64,000 nucleotides of DNA from Dromaius novaehollandiae (taxonomy: Eukaryota; Chordata; Aves; Casuariiformes; Dromaiidae): the NCBI RefSeq assembly GCF_036370855.1, contig NC_088108.1:14469448-14533447 (forward strand). The letters are read 5' to 3'. Shown here piece by piece: positions 27,901-41,139 of this stretch (position 1 is the stretch's first letter; each line of letters begins with the position of its first letter). The notes beneath the pieces are model-generated. The model did not search any database and was not told the DNA's origin. It saw nothing but the letters and a program-made list of their open reading frames with translations. The translations under genes and the position numbers were made by a program.

Positions 27901-30269
27901 CTTGGAGCTGGACAGCTATGCAGTGGAAGAAGAGACAAGAAATAACGGGTGTGTGACAGGCTAAAACTGAGCTTGATTCCCTTTAGTTGGCAACTAGAAA
28001 ACTCCTAAGAAGAGGTGGCAAAGTCTTAGAGGAAAGACTGTACCATGAGCCTTTCTGTCGTTGCAGAAACCACTCCTGCAGACCCCCTCCTCGTGCAGCG
28101 GATGGGCACCCCAGGCTGGGCCGCAAGCACGGGCTCATGCCCAGAGCAGCAACATCCGAAACCACAGCAGCGAGCCTGACTGCTGCTCTGGTGCCCGCTC
28201 CCCGCAAGCAGAGCAGGTCTCGTGCTGCCCCAGCCCAGCTCACGGGGCTCTGCCCAGGCCCGCCGCCACACTAGCTGCCTGCAAACAAATGGTGCTTTCT
28301 TCTGCAGAGCCTGATTTCTCCTGACCGAGCTCATCGGTCAGCAGCACGTCAGCAGGAACATGACCTGAGGCTTTTCAGGCACCCCACCCCACGGAGAACA
28401 GCCTCACTCGATGGATTTATGGCTTGCTGGGTTTCCCTCTCCCTTAATTTTCTCAGAATTTCTCATGCTAGCAAGAGCACGGGGGATCCCAGGCTTCTCC
28501 ACCAGGAGCACACGTTCACTGAGACGGGAGGTGACAGAAAAGTGGCTGTGACTTTCCTCCTGCCCCCCACCACCATCCCTTTCACACCCGGAGGATGTGT
28601 GTGCAATAACAGCGACCGAAGCCGCCAGGATGAGGGATTGCATCCTGGCGCAGGCTCTCCCAGCCCCCATGGATCCCCTTTTTCCTTCTTGGGGACAGAG
28701 ACGTGATCCCAAGTGAGGATCAGGTAACCAGCATGAAGCCGTGGCGTGGGTTTCAGCCACAGAGAAGCTCCCTTACTCCCAGCCCTTTGGCTCCAAGGAT
28801 GTGACAGCAGAGCCAGCGCCTGTGATAAACAACCCTGGGTGCTTTTCTTTGGAAGGGGAGGCGTGTGAGAGCTAGCTGAGTATTAGGCATTTTATAAAAG
28901 CACTCTGGGATCCCTGATAAATAGCAATCTAGGAATTGACAGCAGCAGTTTCAGCAGAAGCAGTATTGCGGCCGTGATAGTCTAAGGACATAAGTGAGGC
29001 AAGGCTGGCTGGAAGAAGCAATATTTTTTTATTACCCTGACAGCACAGCTGGGGAAAAGAAGCCAAGTTCTCAAGCCTACACACTCTTCTTTGGATCTGA
29101 TGCCATAAGCTCCAGGCTGAGGCTTGGGAAGGACTGGCCTGGGTTAGCTTCATTAGCAAAGCAATCAGAGACAAGGTTCCCAGCTCCTGAGCAGGGGGCA
29201 AGTTGCTTGTGAGGAGAAAGGTACTTTTTAGTCTTTTGTGAAAATGGGGAGAGAACGGGAGACAAAATAACATTCCTGACTTTATTTACAGGAAGAATAG
29301 AAAGCATGCAGCAACTAGGATTTAAAGAGCAATAAAAATGCATGTAATACAGGCAGAGGCTCCATGTGTCCAGAAAATCCCTGTGTAATTTTTCAGCACA
29401 TGCAGGTTATACTTTCACCCAGAAGCCTGGGACCAGTGAATCTCCAGTTCTGACCCAGCCCTGTTATACATAAGCCCAGGCCAGTGCTGGAAATGACCTT
29501 AACTCACTGGCCCATCTCCTGCATTTGAGGAAAGATGTCTGGGCTCCTCTTAATTTCTCTTTGCTGTTGTGCATCCATTAGATACCTGCACCAGGCTGTA
29601 ATCACCAGCTTGACTGCAGAGCTAGCCTTTGCCTTCACACTGCCTTATTAAACTCAGTTTAAATTATGAGGGGGAGTGAGACGGGGTTGATAAGAGTTTA
29701 TTAAACTTGAATGACCATCTACAGGAATGGAGCACTGAGCCCTCTCCCTCCTCTGAAAAACAGCTGCTGCAGCTGTTCTGGCAGCTGCTGCTGCTAGAAA
29801 ACACCCGTTTTCAAGTGTGAACCCTCAAGCCACAGATGCCTTGGTCAGGGACCTCATTCCCCTACCCAGGCTGCTGGGAGGACGGGATTGGGTTCACCTG
29901 GCAGCACTTCTAAAGGGAGGCCTCTCCAAGCAGCTGGGTTGTAGGGTGCTGGTTTGGGGGGAAGGGGAAGCTTGCAGCCCTGCAGACTGTCCTGGTGGTG
30001 GGTGCTCCCCGCACCAGGCACCCCTCCTGCACCTCTGCTGGGATGTTTAGAGGAGCTCAGCCTGTCTGGTACAGTTTTTAAAGAATTGGTGATTGGGATT
30101 TGGGTGATATTTTTCCTCCTTTGCTAAGTTTAGAGTGTAATTGTGCTGCTCGTCTGGGCTTTTTGTAGTCCTGCTGTCTGGGGAGCTCGTTTGCGTAATT
30201 TTGTTGGGACCTGGCTAATAATGATGTCACTTAAAAACAGTTCATTCTGCTGGCCAGAGAGTGGGCTTT

Positions 30270-30283
30270 GTTGCCATGGTAAC
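30270..30283 (+). promoter_or_regulatory. X-box-like (RFX) motif
   Basis: GTTGCCATGGTAAC matches the RFX X-box consensus of two half-sites, GTNRCC and RGYAAC, with a two-base spacer. It lies in intergenic DNA about 20 kb upstream of GABRG4. Motif match only. Confidence 0.45.
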
Positions 30284-31917
30284 CTTTGATTCAGAGACGT
30301 GCAGGAAGGAGACAGGTAAGTGCTTGAAATTGCCGTATTTCAGCGTGGTTTCAAATGCCTGGGAAGTCTAAGGATGATTTTCCGTAAATGAAATTTGAAG
30401 TCTTGTTGAAATACTTTGTAAACAAAATTCACTTATTGCCTGGAGAAAATGGAATGGAATTTCACTGGAGAAAATACTTAAGAAACTAAGGTTTCACGAA
30501 GCACTCTGAAACAGTGGGAGTTAAACGCAATCGGGCTGTGCTAGCACTGCCTTGTCCCCCAACGTGGCCCTGGTGAGATGAGCCCCTTCCCCTGCGGGGA
30601 CGCAGCCTTCGCAGCTGGCCTGGGAGAGGGGACTGTTGCCAGTGCCAGGCTTGGTCAGCTCCCAAGGGGGCTCAGTATGGAGAGGGGGGAAGCAGGTCTG
30701 GTGAGAGCAGTCGTTCATGCCTAGCCCAGCAAGGGGATATGAGCTTGAACCGAGATTGTCAGGAGGCATTTCCAACTGGAGATCCTTGGGTTTCCAAAGG
30801 GAGGTTCCCAGTTTGGAGAAACCAGCAGAAAGTTGGGTAATGCTGCCCTCACTTTAAAATGAAAGTTGGATGAAAACCAAAGACATGCCACACAATGTAA
30901 ATGCTGGGTCCAGATACTGCTTGCATCAGACATCTCTGAATCTGCAGCCCTGAAGTGCTTTCCAAGAGGATGTGCAGGGATCTGCAAGGGAAGTTGTTTG
31001 GACTGGTTGTGGTGTGCAAGGAGAAGGTGCATTAGTATTAGCAGGGTAAGGGTTCCAGCATTTATCCAAACACTCTTTAGCGTGACCAATATCTCCCTGA
31101 AATGCTGCACCTCTTCTTTGGCTGAAATGTGGTGGCTGTTTTTAGGAACTTCCCTACACAGTTGAAAGAATCATTTGGCACTTTAACTCATGCGTGCAAA
31201 ACACTACTTTCTTCAAAGCACACTAGAAAGGAAGCTGTCTCAGCTCTGGTGGGATTGGGGGGGGGGCAAAGTTATTAGAGAAGAAGGGAGAAAAAAACAA
31301 AACAAAAACAAACAGGTGAGCCTGTAAAAATAGACTGCCCATGTGGCAGCTTGTTGAACCCTGTAATCAGGTTCCCCGGGAAGCAGAGGCACCACACAGA
31401 GACCAATTAGCCCATGGCTGGAGCTGATGGCAGCAAAGGCTGGTGAGGACAGGAGCTGGCATGGGGACAGGGACAGAGCAGGGGTCTGCCAGTGCCCCTT
31501 TGGGGACCCGCTCCGGCCCCATGGGCATTGGAAGTGGCTCCTGCTGCCTGCGCTGGCCCTGGCAATGAGAGAGCAGGTTTCCACAGCAGGATGGAGCACG
31601 GTGTTGGTGAGGGAGCTCCTGGGGCACCAGCCCAGCATGGGCAGGGAGTTGGGTCTGTGCTTCTCACGCCCGCAGGGAGCGTATTGCTGGTGAATATAGG
31701 CAGTGCCTGAAATAGAAACATTTTGGAAATAGCAAAAAAGGAGCATTTCAGAAGGACTCCAACCCTTCTCCATGTGACTTGCTCAAACCTTTAGAGTGTT
31801 TGTTGCTTTTTTTGGTGGCGGAAGCTATTCAGGGAATTTGACCTGAATTTGCACATCATTTTGGATGCCTGGAAATTGCATTTATTTAAAGCAAATGATT
31901 TATTTGCTGAAAAATTG

Positions 31918-31942
31918 TTCCCCATGCTCTGAGCATGGGGAA
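31918..31942. repeat. perfect 12-bp inverted repeat with 1-base spacer
   Basis: TTCCCCATGCTC, a single T, then GAGCATGGGGAA form an exact palindrome. No function is assigned. Confidence 0.9.
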
Positions 31943-32235
31943 GGCAGGTGTTCCTAAAATTAACCCAGCTTTGGTGCAAACATTTCCTGGCCTCACAGTC
32001 TGCAGGTACGGAAGAACAGTTATACCGGGAGAACCTAAAAAGGCTTGTCTAAATGGTGCCCTGTCTTCGAGAGCAGCCAAACAGCAGATGGTTGAGAAAG
32101 ACATAGCATAAGATTATAGAAAGCATCTTGCAGTACTTCTCCAGGGTACTTTCCCAACCTCCAGCAATTTGCGGCTTTGGGACTTGCCAGTAAAAGCCAC
32201 ATCACTGTGTTCAATAGCCCTCAGTGGATTTTTTT

Positions 32236-32468
32236 TGTTCTGTGATCTTGTCCAGCTGCTCCTTGAATTTGTACCAACTTTGTGTCCATAACATCCTGCA
32301 GAAAGGAGCTACCCAGCTTAATTATTGTATGAGGAACCACTTCCTTTAGGTCTTCTGAGCTATATTTTTCCCCTGTTGTTGGATGTCCCCTGGTACTTGC
32401 ATTAGGAGAGATATGCCCTTGATCTCTGTCCATCCTCTCCCCACTTCTCATGCACTTATACACTTGGG
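32236..32468 (-). repeat. decayed CR1 LINE 3' fragment, antisense
   Basis: Read on the minus strand, the order of segments follows the 3' part of ancient sauropsid CR1 copies. In + orientation these are a CACTTATACACTTGG-like end, GATGTCCCCTGGTACTTGCATTAG, GAGGAACCACTTCCTTTAG and CATAACATCCTGCAGAAAGGAG. It is strongly diverged and non-coding, with approximate edges. Confidence 0.55.
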
Positions 32469-35324
32469 CTTAATGCACTGCATTTCCATCCAACTCTCTC
32501 TTCCAGCTGGAAGAGTTGCAGCCTGGGAGCTAGCTGGACTTGGGGAGGCAGGGGTCTGCATGGCTGTGGGATGCAACCTGGCATGGCCAGACTAGTTCAA
32601 GCGAGGTGGGTGGAGGAGCAGCATTTCCCTTCCAACTCTGAGTAAAGCCATGCCTGAGCGAAGCCTGAGGGCTGGGGAGCTGCAGCATAGCTTGTGGGTG
32701 GCCAGTGCCCACAGAGGCAGGGTTAATGCAATACCTGTTCTGTGCTACTCAGCTGGAGGTCCAGTGCTTGAGTCTGACTTCATGTTTGGGCTTCCTGGAG
32801 TCCCTTTGACTGTGATTTTTCTCCAAATGGAGCATCCAAGTTTTGTGAGTGGAGTGTGCAGTGCTGCTGCTGGAGCACACCAGAGTACTGGTTTTTGTGT
32901 CCTAGGGCAGCATTTCCAAAAATGGGTTTACATCAGTCTGGGCAACCCTGAATTTTGATGGAAGTCAACAGTGGCCTTTCCTCTGAGGTCTCGGCTCTCC
33001 CTGCTATCTCAGAGTATAGAGAAGTGCAACCTGTTGCGTTTCAGTGCTCGCCATCCCCTGGAAGGAGCTATGAGGGAAGAGCAGAGCCTGTTTTGCAAGG
33101 CGGTGCTTTTCCCAGAAGCCAACTGAATGAGCACTCACGCTGCAGCTCTTTCTGCTGTTTGCAGTATTGGAGGTAAATGAGGCTTATGTAAGCGAGGGGC
33201 TGATGAGAGCTGCGTGGGGCAGTGGTGGCGCGTGGAGATGCGGTCCCTCAGCCTCCCTCTGCAGCTCCCCAGGGGACCTCTGCCCTGACCTCTGCTCTCT
33301 TGCTGTTCTGGTTTGGGCTGCTAATGATGCTGTCAGCAGCTCTGACGAGGCACCTCTGTCCTCCTTGGCACCCCCCAGCTACTCCAGTCCTCTTTTCGCC
33401 CTTGCTCCACACAGCAGGGGCACTTCAATCTCAAACCGAAGGGCTTTTACAGTTTTGCTCCCGGCTGCTGACTGCCAGTCATGCCTGACAATAGCAGGGA
33501 GCTTTAATGATGTAGATAAATATTTCTTGAGAGCACAGAGCTTGCGTTATTAGTGATCAGGACAGGTTTTCAGGGACAAAACCTGGATTTAGAGCTTAAT
33601 CCCTGGCTCTTGCTGTGTTGCAAGCACTCTCTAAAACCTTTGTGGACACCAAGGCCATTTTTGAGTTTCAAAGTTAAGCAGTCCCTCTCCCCTTCTCCTT
33701 GTAAATGCCAGGAGGAGAACTGGAGAATCAAAGCCCCGGATGTGAATATATTCTGGCTTTTAAGGTGTCTCCCTGCCTTGAACCTGCTTATATGGCACAT
33801 CTCCAAATCTTCCTACTTTATTTCCTTTGTTAAGGGCTAGAGCTGGTCAGAAGCTTAAAATAATCACAGCCCCTCTGAAGCATGAGTATTTTGCAAATAA
33901 AAGCAATGGTGAATTTTAGCATAAATATTAATCTGATTTTTTTGCAATATTTCATTTATTTGCCATCTGTGATTCTCCTGATTGAATCAAGGGCAGGAAA
34001 GGACTAGCTGGGGCTTGGCTGGCCGATCCCACAGCACAGAACTCACCTTGCAGACAAAAGAACCAAATAGTTAATCTGTGGCTGGCAGGCTGAAAATTGC
34101 TTATCAAAAGTACTGGGCAAAGAGTTAAAAATTTGCTAGGACTGAATTAAACTGATGCTGCTCATCTCCAGTATGGAGTTAATGCCCCTTTAGAGTGGGC
34201 TGGCTTTGAATTACATTCTTCTGACCACCCCCAAACTTCTTGAAATATCCTCCAAACTAAGTAATAAGATGCTTGGAGAGAGAAAGGAAAGTAAAAGGTA
34301 ACCAAGAAAATAATCTGCAAGGGAAAAAAAAAGCAGTGGACAAAAGGCTTTGCTCTGCCAGCAGTCGCACCATTCAGGCAGCCACAATAGTGTGCTCCCT
34401 TCCTATTCTTTGCACCCCAGCCCTGTACATTTGTGGTTATTATCTCGCCTGGACCAGATTGGTGTTGACAAACAAAAATCCAGGTAGCTGTGATTTTCTT
34501 TGTGTGCATGGTCAAAGGGAAGGAGTTGTCTGCCCTTCAGTGTCTGATTTTCATTGTCCTCACACTGCTTTATTCCCTCTGCACCATAGCATGGAACAAA
34601 GACCTGAATTATGGCAGAAGATGAATGAAGTCTTTGGAAAAAACTATTAGGACAATTAGGCACTGAAGTACAGCATGGGGGAAGAGCAGAGGGGTCACTT
34701 TTGAGGGTTTGAGAGCTTGAGTTTTGGTAAGGCTCGGGTGGACTGAGGAGCAGCTCCCAGAGAGGAAGCAAAAGAGGGAAATGGGGAGAAAAGCCTGGAG
34801 GGTTGGCAACTGCTGCCCTCCCCTGTCCTGTGCCAGCCAGCTAGCCAAGGTGGCCTGACAACAGTCAAAATCCGAGCTGCAGCCCTGGGACTGCCATGTG
34901 CGTGCTGTGCTTGGCTTCTCCATCTCCCATGCTGTGCTGAGGGGTCTGAGCTGGGGGAAAGCAATTCCTAGCTCTACCAAGGGAGAGGAAGGACTGAGAG
35001 CCTGGAAAAGCAGGGTGAGAGCAGGGCAATAGTGACTTACTAGAGATGGCTTGCTGAAATGTGGGGGTCCTCCAGGTAAGGGAGGAATAGCCCTTATACC
35101 TGCACCCTTTCCTTGGCACTTCTGGGCAGCTGTGGGAGATGGGACACCAGGTTACCTTTGGTCTGACCCTCTGTGGCCTCTTCTAAAATGTCCCGTCATT
35201 GGGCAGCTCTCCTTCCCACGCATCTGGAAAGGAAACTTCTGAGCTAACAAGGGTAGTTATGAACAATAGGAATCCGGTGTCCCTCAGTGCTTAAGACATG
35301 GTAAAGATCAGGATTGCTTCTTCC

Positions 35325-35396
35325 ATTACATAGCTGGGGAAACCAGGCACCGAGATATCTCCTGCAGGCTCCTAGCAAGTCTCCCTCAGAGCTGCA
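35325..35396 (+). repeat. possible MIR-like SINE remnant
   Basis: ATTACATAGCTGGGGAAACCAGGCACCGAGA resembles the MIR core (TTTACAGATGAGGAAACTGAGGCACAGAG). It is weakly preserved. Confidence 0.35.
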
Positions 35397-35484
35397 AACA
35401 GCCTTAGACCATGATGTTTTTCAATGGATGATGATGCTTCACATGATGGGAGGAGCGTCCAACAATCTCATGCGTATTTAGATG

Positions 35485-35644
35485 GTGAGCAGTGTAAAGC
35501 CACCCAAGGGCAGTGGGGTTGGGGGAGCAGAAACAAAGACCCACGGAGTCAAAATCACTGCTGGGGTGAGCAGTGTAAAGCCACCCAAGGGCAGTGGGGT
35601 TGGGGGAGCAGAAACAAAGACCCACGGAGTCAAATCACTGCTGG
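35485..35644. repeat. two-copy tandem duplication (81 and 79 bp)
   Basis: A unit beginning GTGAGCAGTGTAAAGCCACC is repeated immediately. The second copy differs only by one A missing from a run of four and one missing terminal G. The near identity indicates a young duplication. Each copy starts with a GTGAGC that resembles a splice donor, but no exon context is evident. Confidence 0.95.
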
Positions 35645-38205
35645 AAAAAATGCAGTGCGGGTGAAAAGCCTGAAAAGTGAACAATCCTACTGCTGCACTG
35701 CTCTTAATTTAATCTTCATTAGATGTGATGGCAGGTGGAACTGCACATAGCTTTCCCTTCTGTGTTATTCTCACCAGTGTGCAGCCCTTTATCCTCTAGT
35801 CCAGGCTTGGAGGAGAGATTTTATTCCCCCAAAATTGCACTTTGTGGCAATGGAAAATGAGATCATGATTCTCCTGTTGGCAGAGTTGTGTGAAACAATG
35901 GTAAATTAAAAAATAGTGATTAAAAAAAAGAACGGACTCACCTGGCAGCTTTTATTTACTTTTCCTAGCAAAGGGAGAAAGAAGCTGCAGCTTAAGTCTC
36001 AGGTTGGCTTCTCAAGATACTACTGTGACATTTTAATGATCTAATTCCCGCTCTGAGGCGGCATTTTCACTTGTTCCCCTGACCTATCACTGTACATTCA
36101 GTGTGAAACAAACTATGCTGCTATCAGCCCTGACAACTCAGGCCTAGAGAAAAAATAAGGCTGTGATACTAATGTAATGAATGGACTCTTCACCCTGTAA
36201 TTCTTACGAGGATGGAGCTGGCTGTCTTCTCTGTGCACTTTGGGGCCACAGGCTCTTCAGGAGCAAGCCAGTGTAATGCTGTTCACCTTTGCAACTCCCC
36301 CCGGCAGAGGCTGTGACTCAAGGTGCCTCTATGTGATGTTTCCTGTCCCATTTACATTCTGCTCCTGCAAGGCTGCAGGTGATGTTCATGCTGGTGAGCC
36401 CCTTTTCTCGCTCTGTAGCGCAGTTCAGTCCTGTTCAGAGGTGTTGTGCCAAGCTGCTATGCTGTTGGCAGTAGGCATAGCTTGTGTGCAGCCCCTTTCT
36501 TTGTGGCCTAGCACCTCTGAAACCTCCCCAGTGATACCAGAGATGACCAAGTGAGGACCTGGCTTATGGGATGTCCTGTCTAGCAGCTGGGCTCTGATCT
36601 CTGGTCTCCTGAGATAAACTAGTTTACGCTAATGGTGTAAAATATGTGCAATGAATAAAACAATTACAGCAAAACAGTTTATGCAAAGCACTGATGTGGG
36701 AGAAGTTTCATAAGAAGTTTCATACCTCAAAAAGGCCTTTTGTCAGAAATAGAAGCGTTTTCTCAGAGAAAATAAAACTCAAATGTCTCTTGCACAGATA
36801 CACTGCTATACTAGTGCTCTTCCTGGCTGCTTCAGAAGACCCTCTTTTCTCTGATGGAGGCAGATCCTGTTTTGGTCCTCTTCTGAGCAGGACAGAAAGC
36901 ACAGCCAGCCCTTTAGGGAGTGACCTCACTGGGGACACCAGCAGCCACCCACCAGGGCAGTTGGCCCTACAGCACAACCTGTTTAGGGCTAAATTTGGTG
37001 TTGGAGAGGTTTCCCAGCGCAGGCTGGTCACAAGGCAGGAGCAGGAGGCTGCTCTGGGAGGCGGTACGCGGGAAACAGAGAGCCCAGGCATGGGAGAGAG
37101 CTGACCTGCGAGGGAGCAGAGCGCCTGGGAACCTGGCAGGGAAATGATGTGCATAGAAACATCCACCTCTGTGTTAAGACTGGGTCGAGGCAAAGCAGCT
37201 CTGCATATGCTCTAAACAAGCATGTAAATGCTGGGGGTCCAGTATGAGTTTTTTTCCACCTGCTAGAAGCAAATAAGAACACAGCAAAGCCCCAAATACC
37301 CTGGACTGTGGTGATCCAGGACCCAAGAGACAGCATGGTCGTGGTGACAGGGAGAATCTAGGCAGAGAAACCAGGCCATGGAAATCGATGCAAATGACTT
37401 TGATCGCAGAGTTTCAAGCCCATTTGCTCTGTAGGAAGCACAACTGTCAGCAGAGATAGGCGGTGAAAGGGGTGGGATCTCACAGCTCGCTAGATGAAAT
37501 GGAGAAGGTGGTAGATGCATGTTTTTCCTAGCTTCAGAGAGGATGTTCACTCTAATAGGGTAACTCCAAGAAGCACTGAGCATCTCTTGAAATGATTCCC
37601 CCTTTGGTCCATTAAAGCCCCTACCCCTAAATTTCTGTTGCTGTAGGTGATTACATGACGAGCAGCAATGCAATGAGCAGCATTGGCATGGCACAGGGTC
37701 AGCAAGAGCCATTACCAGGAGGCACGGGCAGGAGAGGGTCGACACCGCCCGGACAGCCCCAGCCTTAACCAAATGCCCTGTCCTCATCCATAAAAAGACT
37801 TGGCACAGCAGATGCCTGAGCCGATCCTCTCGGAGCAACCCAGCCGCCCGGCAAATTGCAAGGCGACGGGATGGCGGCTTGCTGCCAGCCCTGCTCCGTG
37901 CGGCAGGAGGCAGCGGGGCAGGGCGGGCGCCGGGGCACCTCTGCAAGCCAGAGCAGGCAGCGCAGGGGGAAATCACTGCCTGCGAGCAGGCGCTGCGCTG
38001 CGGTAACAGCGTACAGCTGCGGCAGGAGCTGGGGAAAGCTCTCCCCTGGGAGGGCTCGCTTTGGGAAGAGCTCTAGTTGTGTCGGTAAGCATCATTTCCA
38101 AGCGTTTTTAAAAAGAAATCCCTTAGGGGCAGGGAGTCTGTTTTCATTCAGAGCTGCACACAATGGGTCGCGTGCCTCGCTTGCTTCTGAGAGCCGAGCT
38201 GTTGT

Positions 38206-38240
38206 TATAGGTTAATTATCATTAGTAATTAATCATCACC
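38206..38240. promoter_or_regulatory. TAAT-motif cluster
   Basis: TAGGTTAATTATCATTAGTAATTAATCATC packs several homeodomain core sites into about 30 bases, next to a GC-rich block (37.8-38.06 kb). This is enhancer-like by composition only. Confidence 0.3.
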
Positions 38241-41139
38241 GTTCACAGAAAGGTTTTTCCCTGCTGGTCAGGAATCACACTGAGAATTAACAGCTGTTTT
38301 CCCCTTTTCCCTGGGACCTCTCTGGCCCTGGAGCTGAGCGTGCGTTACAGAGAACGAGCTCCGGAGCCCCCATGCGTGTTTGGAGGCCGCATGGAGAGAG
38401 TCTGGTCTGTCTTAGATTAGAACTTTTTTTGATGTAAATATTCACTGCTAGTTAAAATCCCTCCATGCTCATGCAAAGCTTTGTGCGGGGTCTCCTAGGC
38501 CAAGTCTTGTTGACTTTGTCCTTCTCTTAATGAGTTTCTCTTCCAGTTACGCAGCTGGAACAAATCCAGTGGCACATCCAGTGATAACACATTGGTCCTC
38601 AAAGATGTAGCTGAAATGGCTAATAGTTGCAGGTTTTGCATTCACTGTATTAAAATAACAAAACAGTGGTAAGGAGGACACCTCTTGCCCTTAAACCTCC
38701 CTCGGCGCTGCATGGGCACTGCTGGCGCTCTTCCCTGTTGGACTTGGCTCTTCCAATGGCAGCTCCTCTCGGCGCTTCAGCTTCTTCCAGGCGGATCCAG
38801 CCGCCAGATCCTAAAACAGGCCAGGCATATGGGACCCTGCCATGAGGGAATTTGACTGGCTGGAGTTCAGGTTTATAAGAAATTCGGTTGCCTTTTCATC
38901 TTTCCCCAGAATAACAATCTCGAACATAAATTATGTGAACCAGGCGCTTCCTGGAGTCTGCAGCTGCTCAGCAAAATTGACTTTTTCTTCAGCACCCCGG
39001 CTCCTCGCGCAAACCTGCCAGCTGAGCACCGGACCCAGTTGGAGCCCTGCTTTTAGATTCAGCAAAAGTTCAGCCAACTTGGAGCGTTTCAGACTCAGCG
39101 AATTATTTTCTGACAAAATGTTGGTTTATTGGGAAATTTCCGGCTGACTCTAATTGGGACAGCTGTTAAGGCGGCAGTTTTCACAAGAACTAAAAGTCAC
39201 TTTCAGATGAGTATGGCTCTTAAAACGGCTGTTGCTTTGATAGCTGCTCCTTGCCTTTCTCCTCTGATTATTGAGCTTAGTATGTCCCTGCAAGCTTAAA
39301 AAAAAATCCACTTTGACGGTCTGATCTTTCCCTTCTCTTTACTAAATATTATCTTCTGCCCCACCTTTTCCTTCGAGGAGAATCTGTCACTTCGAATTTA
39401 ACCCTAAATTAGAGCTTTGGAAAAATTAACATGTACAGCATTTCAGATTAAGAGAGGAATTTCTCTATTTTTTTGCCCAAGCTTCCAAGGGTTCAAAAAC
39501 ACTGTCGAAAAGTCTAAGCAAACATTTGCATTGTTATTTTAACATGAGAGATCCTGCCAAGAAAATTAATGGGACCTATCTACATAAAGGGAAGAAACTC
39601 ATCTAATTCTGTTGGTGGTATTGAGAGATGTGCAGCTTGCTAGCTTTCTGTAATGACTTTTTTTTTTAATTTAATTATTTTTCCACTTTAATCCTCCATA
39701 CGTTTTCACCACCAAAGTAAGGAAGTTGGATAAAGCATATGAAAGTTCCTCCATAGCTTGTGTAGTGCCGGAGTCTGTGAGCTGGAGATCACGAGCCAGG
39801 TGATGCCCTGGGTGGACGGGATGGTGCGAGTCGCTGGGCTCTCCTCCGCGATGCCGCGTCTCCCGCTGGCGTGCTGAGAGCTCGGCGCTGCTGGGTGACA
39901 CCACGGTCCCCGGCCTCTCGGGGCACCTCGGGGTGCTCCTGCGGGCCCCACCGCTACCTCCCGCCTGCCATCGCTCCCCAGCAGAGCATCTTCCCCTGGT
40001 CCCTCCTCTCTGCCCTTGACCTTTTTGCTATTTTAGGGATCTTAATTTCCATGGGAGCTTTACCACCACCGGTCGCTATTTCTTGTGCAAAGCCAGCCCC
40101 ATGCCAGGTACCAGTTTGCTGCGAGCGCTCTGCTGAGCAGCTCGAACACAACCAGCCAAGTGTTGCTTGAAACTCCAGCTCCGACCGTTTGCTCCGAGAG
40201 AGCGAGCGCTGAGCTGTGGCTACAGCGAGACCCAGCTCTCCGGGGAATACACATTGCAGACATGGAAATTGCACTAGGGCAGAGTGAAGAATGGATTAAA
40301 TTTGGTTTAGATTGAATCATAACATCTTTTTTTTTTTTCAGGCTTTCCAGTGAAAAAGGAAAAATGAAAAAAATTAATCTTGTCATTTCAGTATTTTGTT
40401 CAAACCAAAACAGTGGTTCTTTTTCTACCCTTTTTGTCTAAGGAAGGTCAGGTTTCAAATGAACAATGGGGTGCTGAAGTGGAGAAAACTTGAAACATTT
40501 AATTTAGAAAACGGATCGATGAAACATTTTGGCATTTTTAAGCAAAACATTTCATTTCAAAACAAGCTGAAAAAAGTGTTTTGATTGCTCCTGCTCTTTC
40601 TCGGATTGTGGTTGTTTGTTTTTCTTCTAGCTTTAGCTAATTGCCAAATTCTTCCTAAATTTGCAAATTGCTTGGATTCCTCAGGCCTCTGCTGTGCACC
40701 AGATTTGTGGTTCGTTGGAAATACAAAATGTTTGGCTACTTGTAACACATGTGCAAGGAGCTAATGGGAGGCCGCTCACTTTGGGGGTTAACCCCCTGCG
40801 ATGCCAATGCCAGCCCTGGTGCAGCAGGGCAGCCCGCGAGTCCCCTTGCTGCCACATGGCCCTTTCCCGCAGGAAAGGAGCCGGGGAGCCTCCCTGGGAT
40901 CCCTGGCCTTCCCTGTGCTGTGGGCAAGCCCGTGGGACCTGCGGGACACATACAGCGCCTTGCACCGGCTGCGGACGCCAGTCCTGCCCCTCGGCGGCAG
41001 AGGGAAGGAATTTCCATCAATAGGAGCGCGGTTTATATTTAGAGCCGGAGGATGTTCCTTCATCAGATTACGACAGTTTTAAGTAGGTCAGGCTGGAGAC
41101 CTAAGATATTCACGTCCCCTTCAAAGGCATCCGTCCGTC

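Noticed and set aside
35482..35664. Open frame with two near-identical 27-residue repeats
   Set aside because: The repeat structure comes from the DNA tandem duplication. No conserved family and no flanking exon signals are visible.
38988..39000. RE1 left half (TTCAGCACC...CGG) upstream of GABRG4
   Set aside because: The right half-site GGACAGCGCC is absent.
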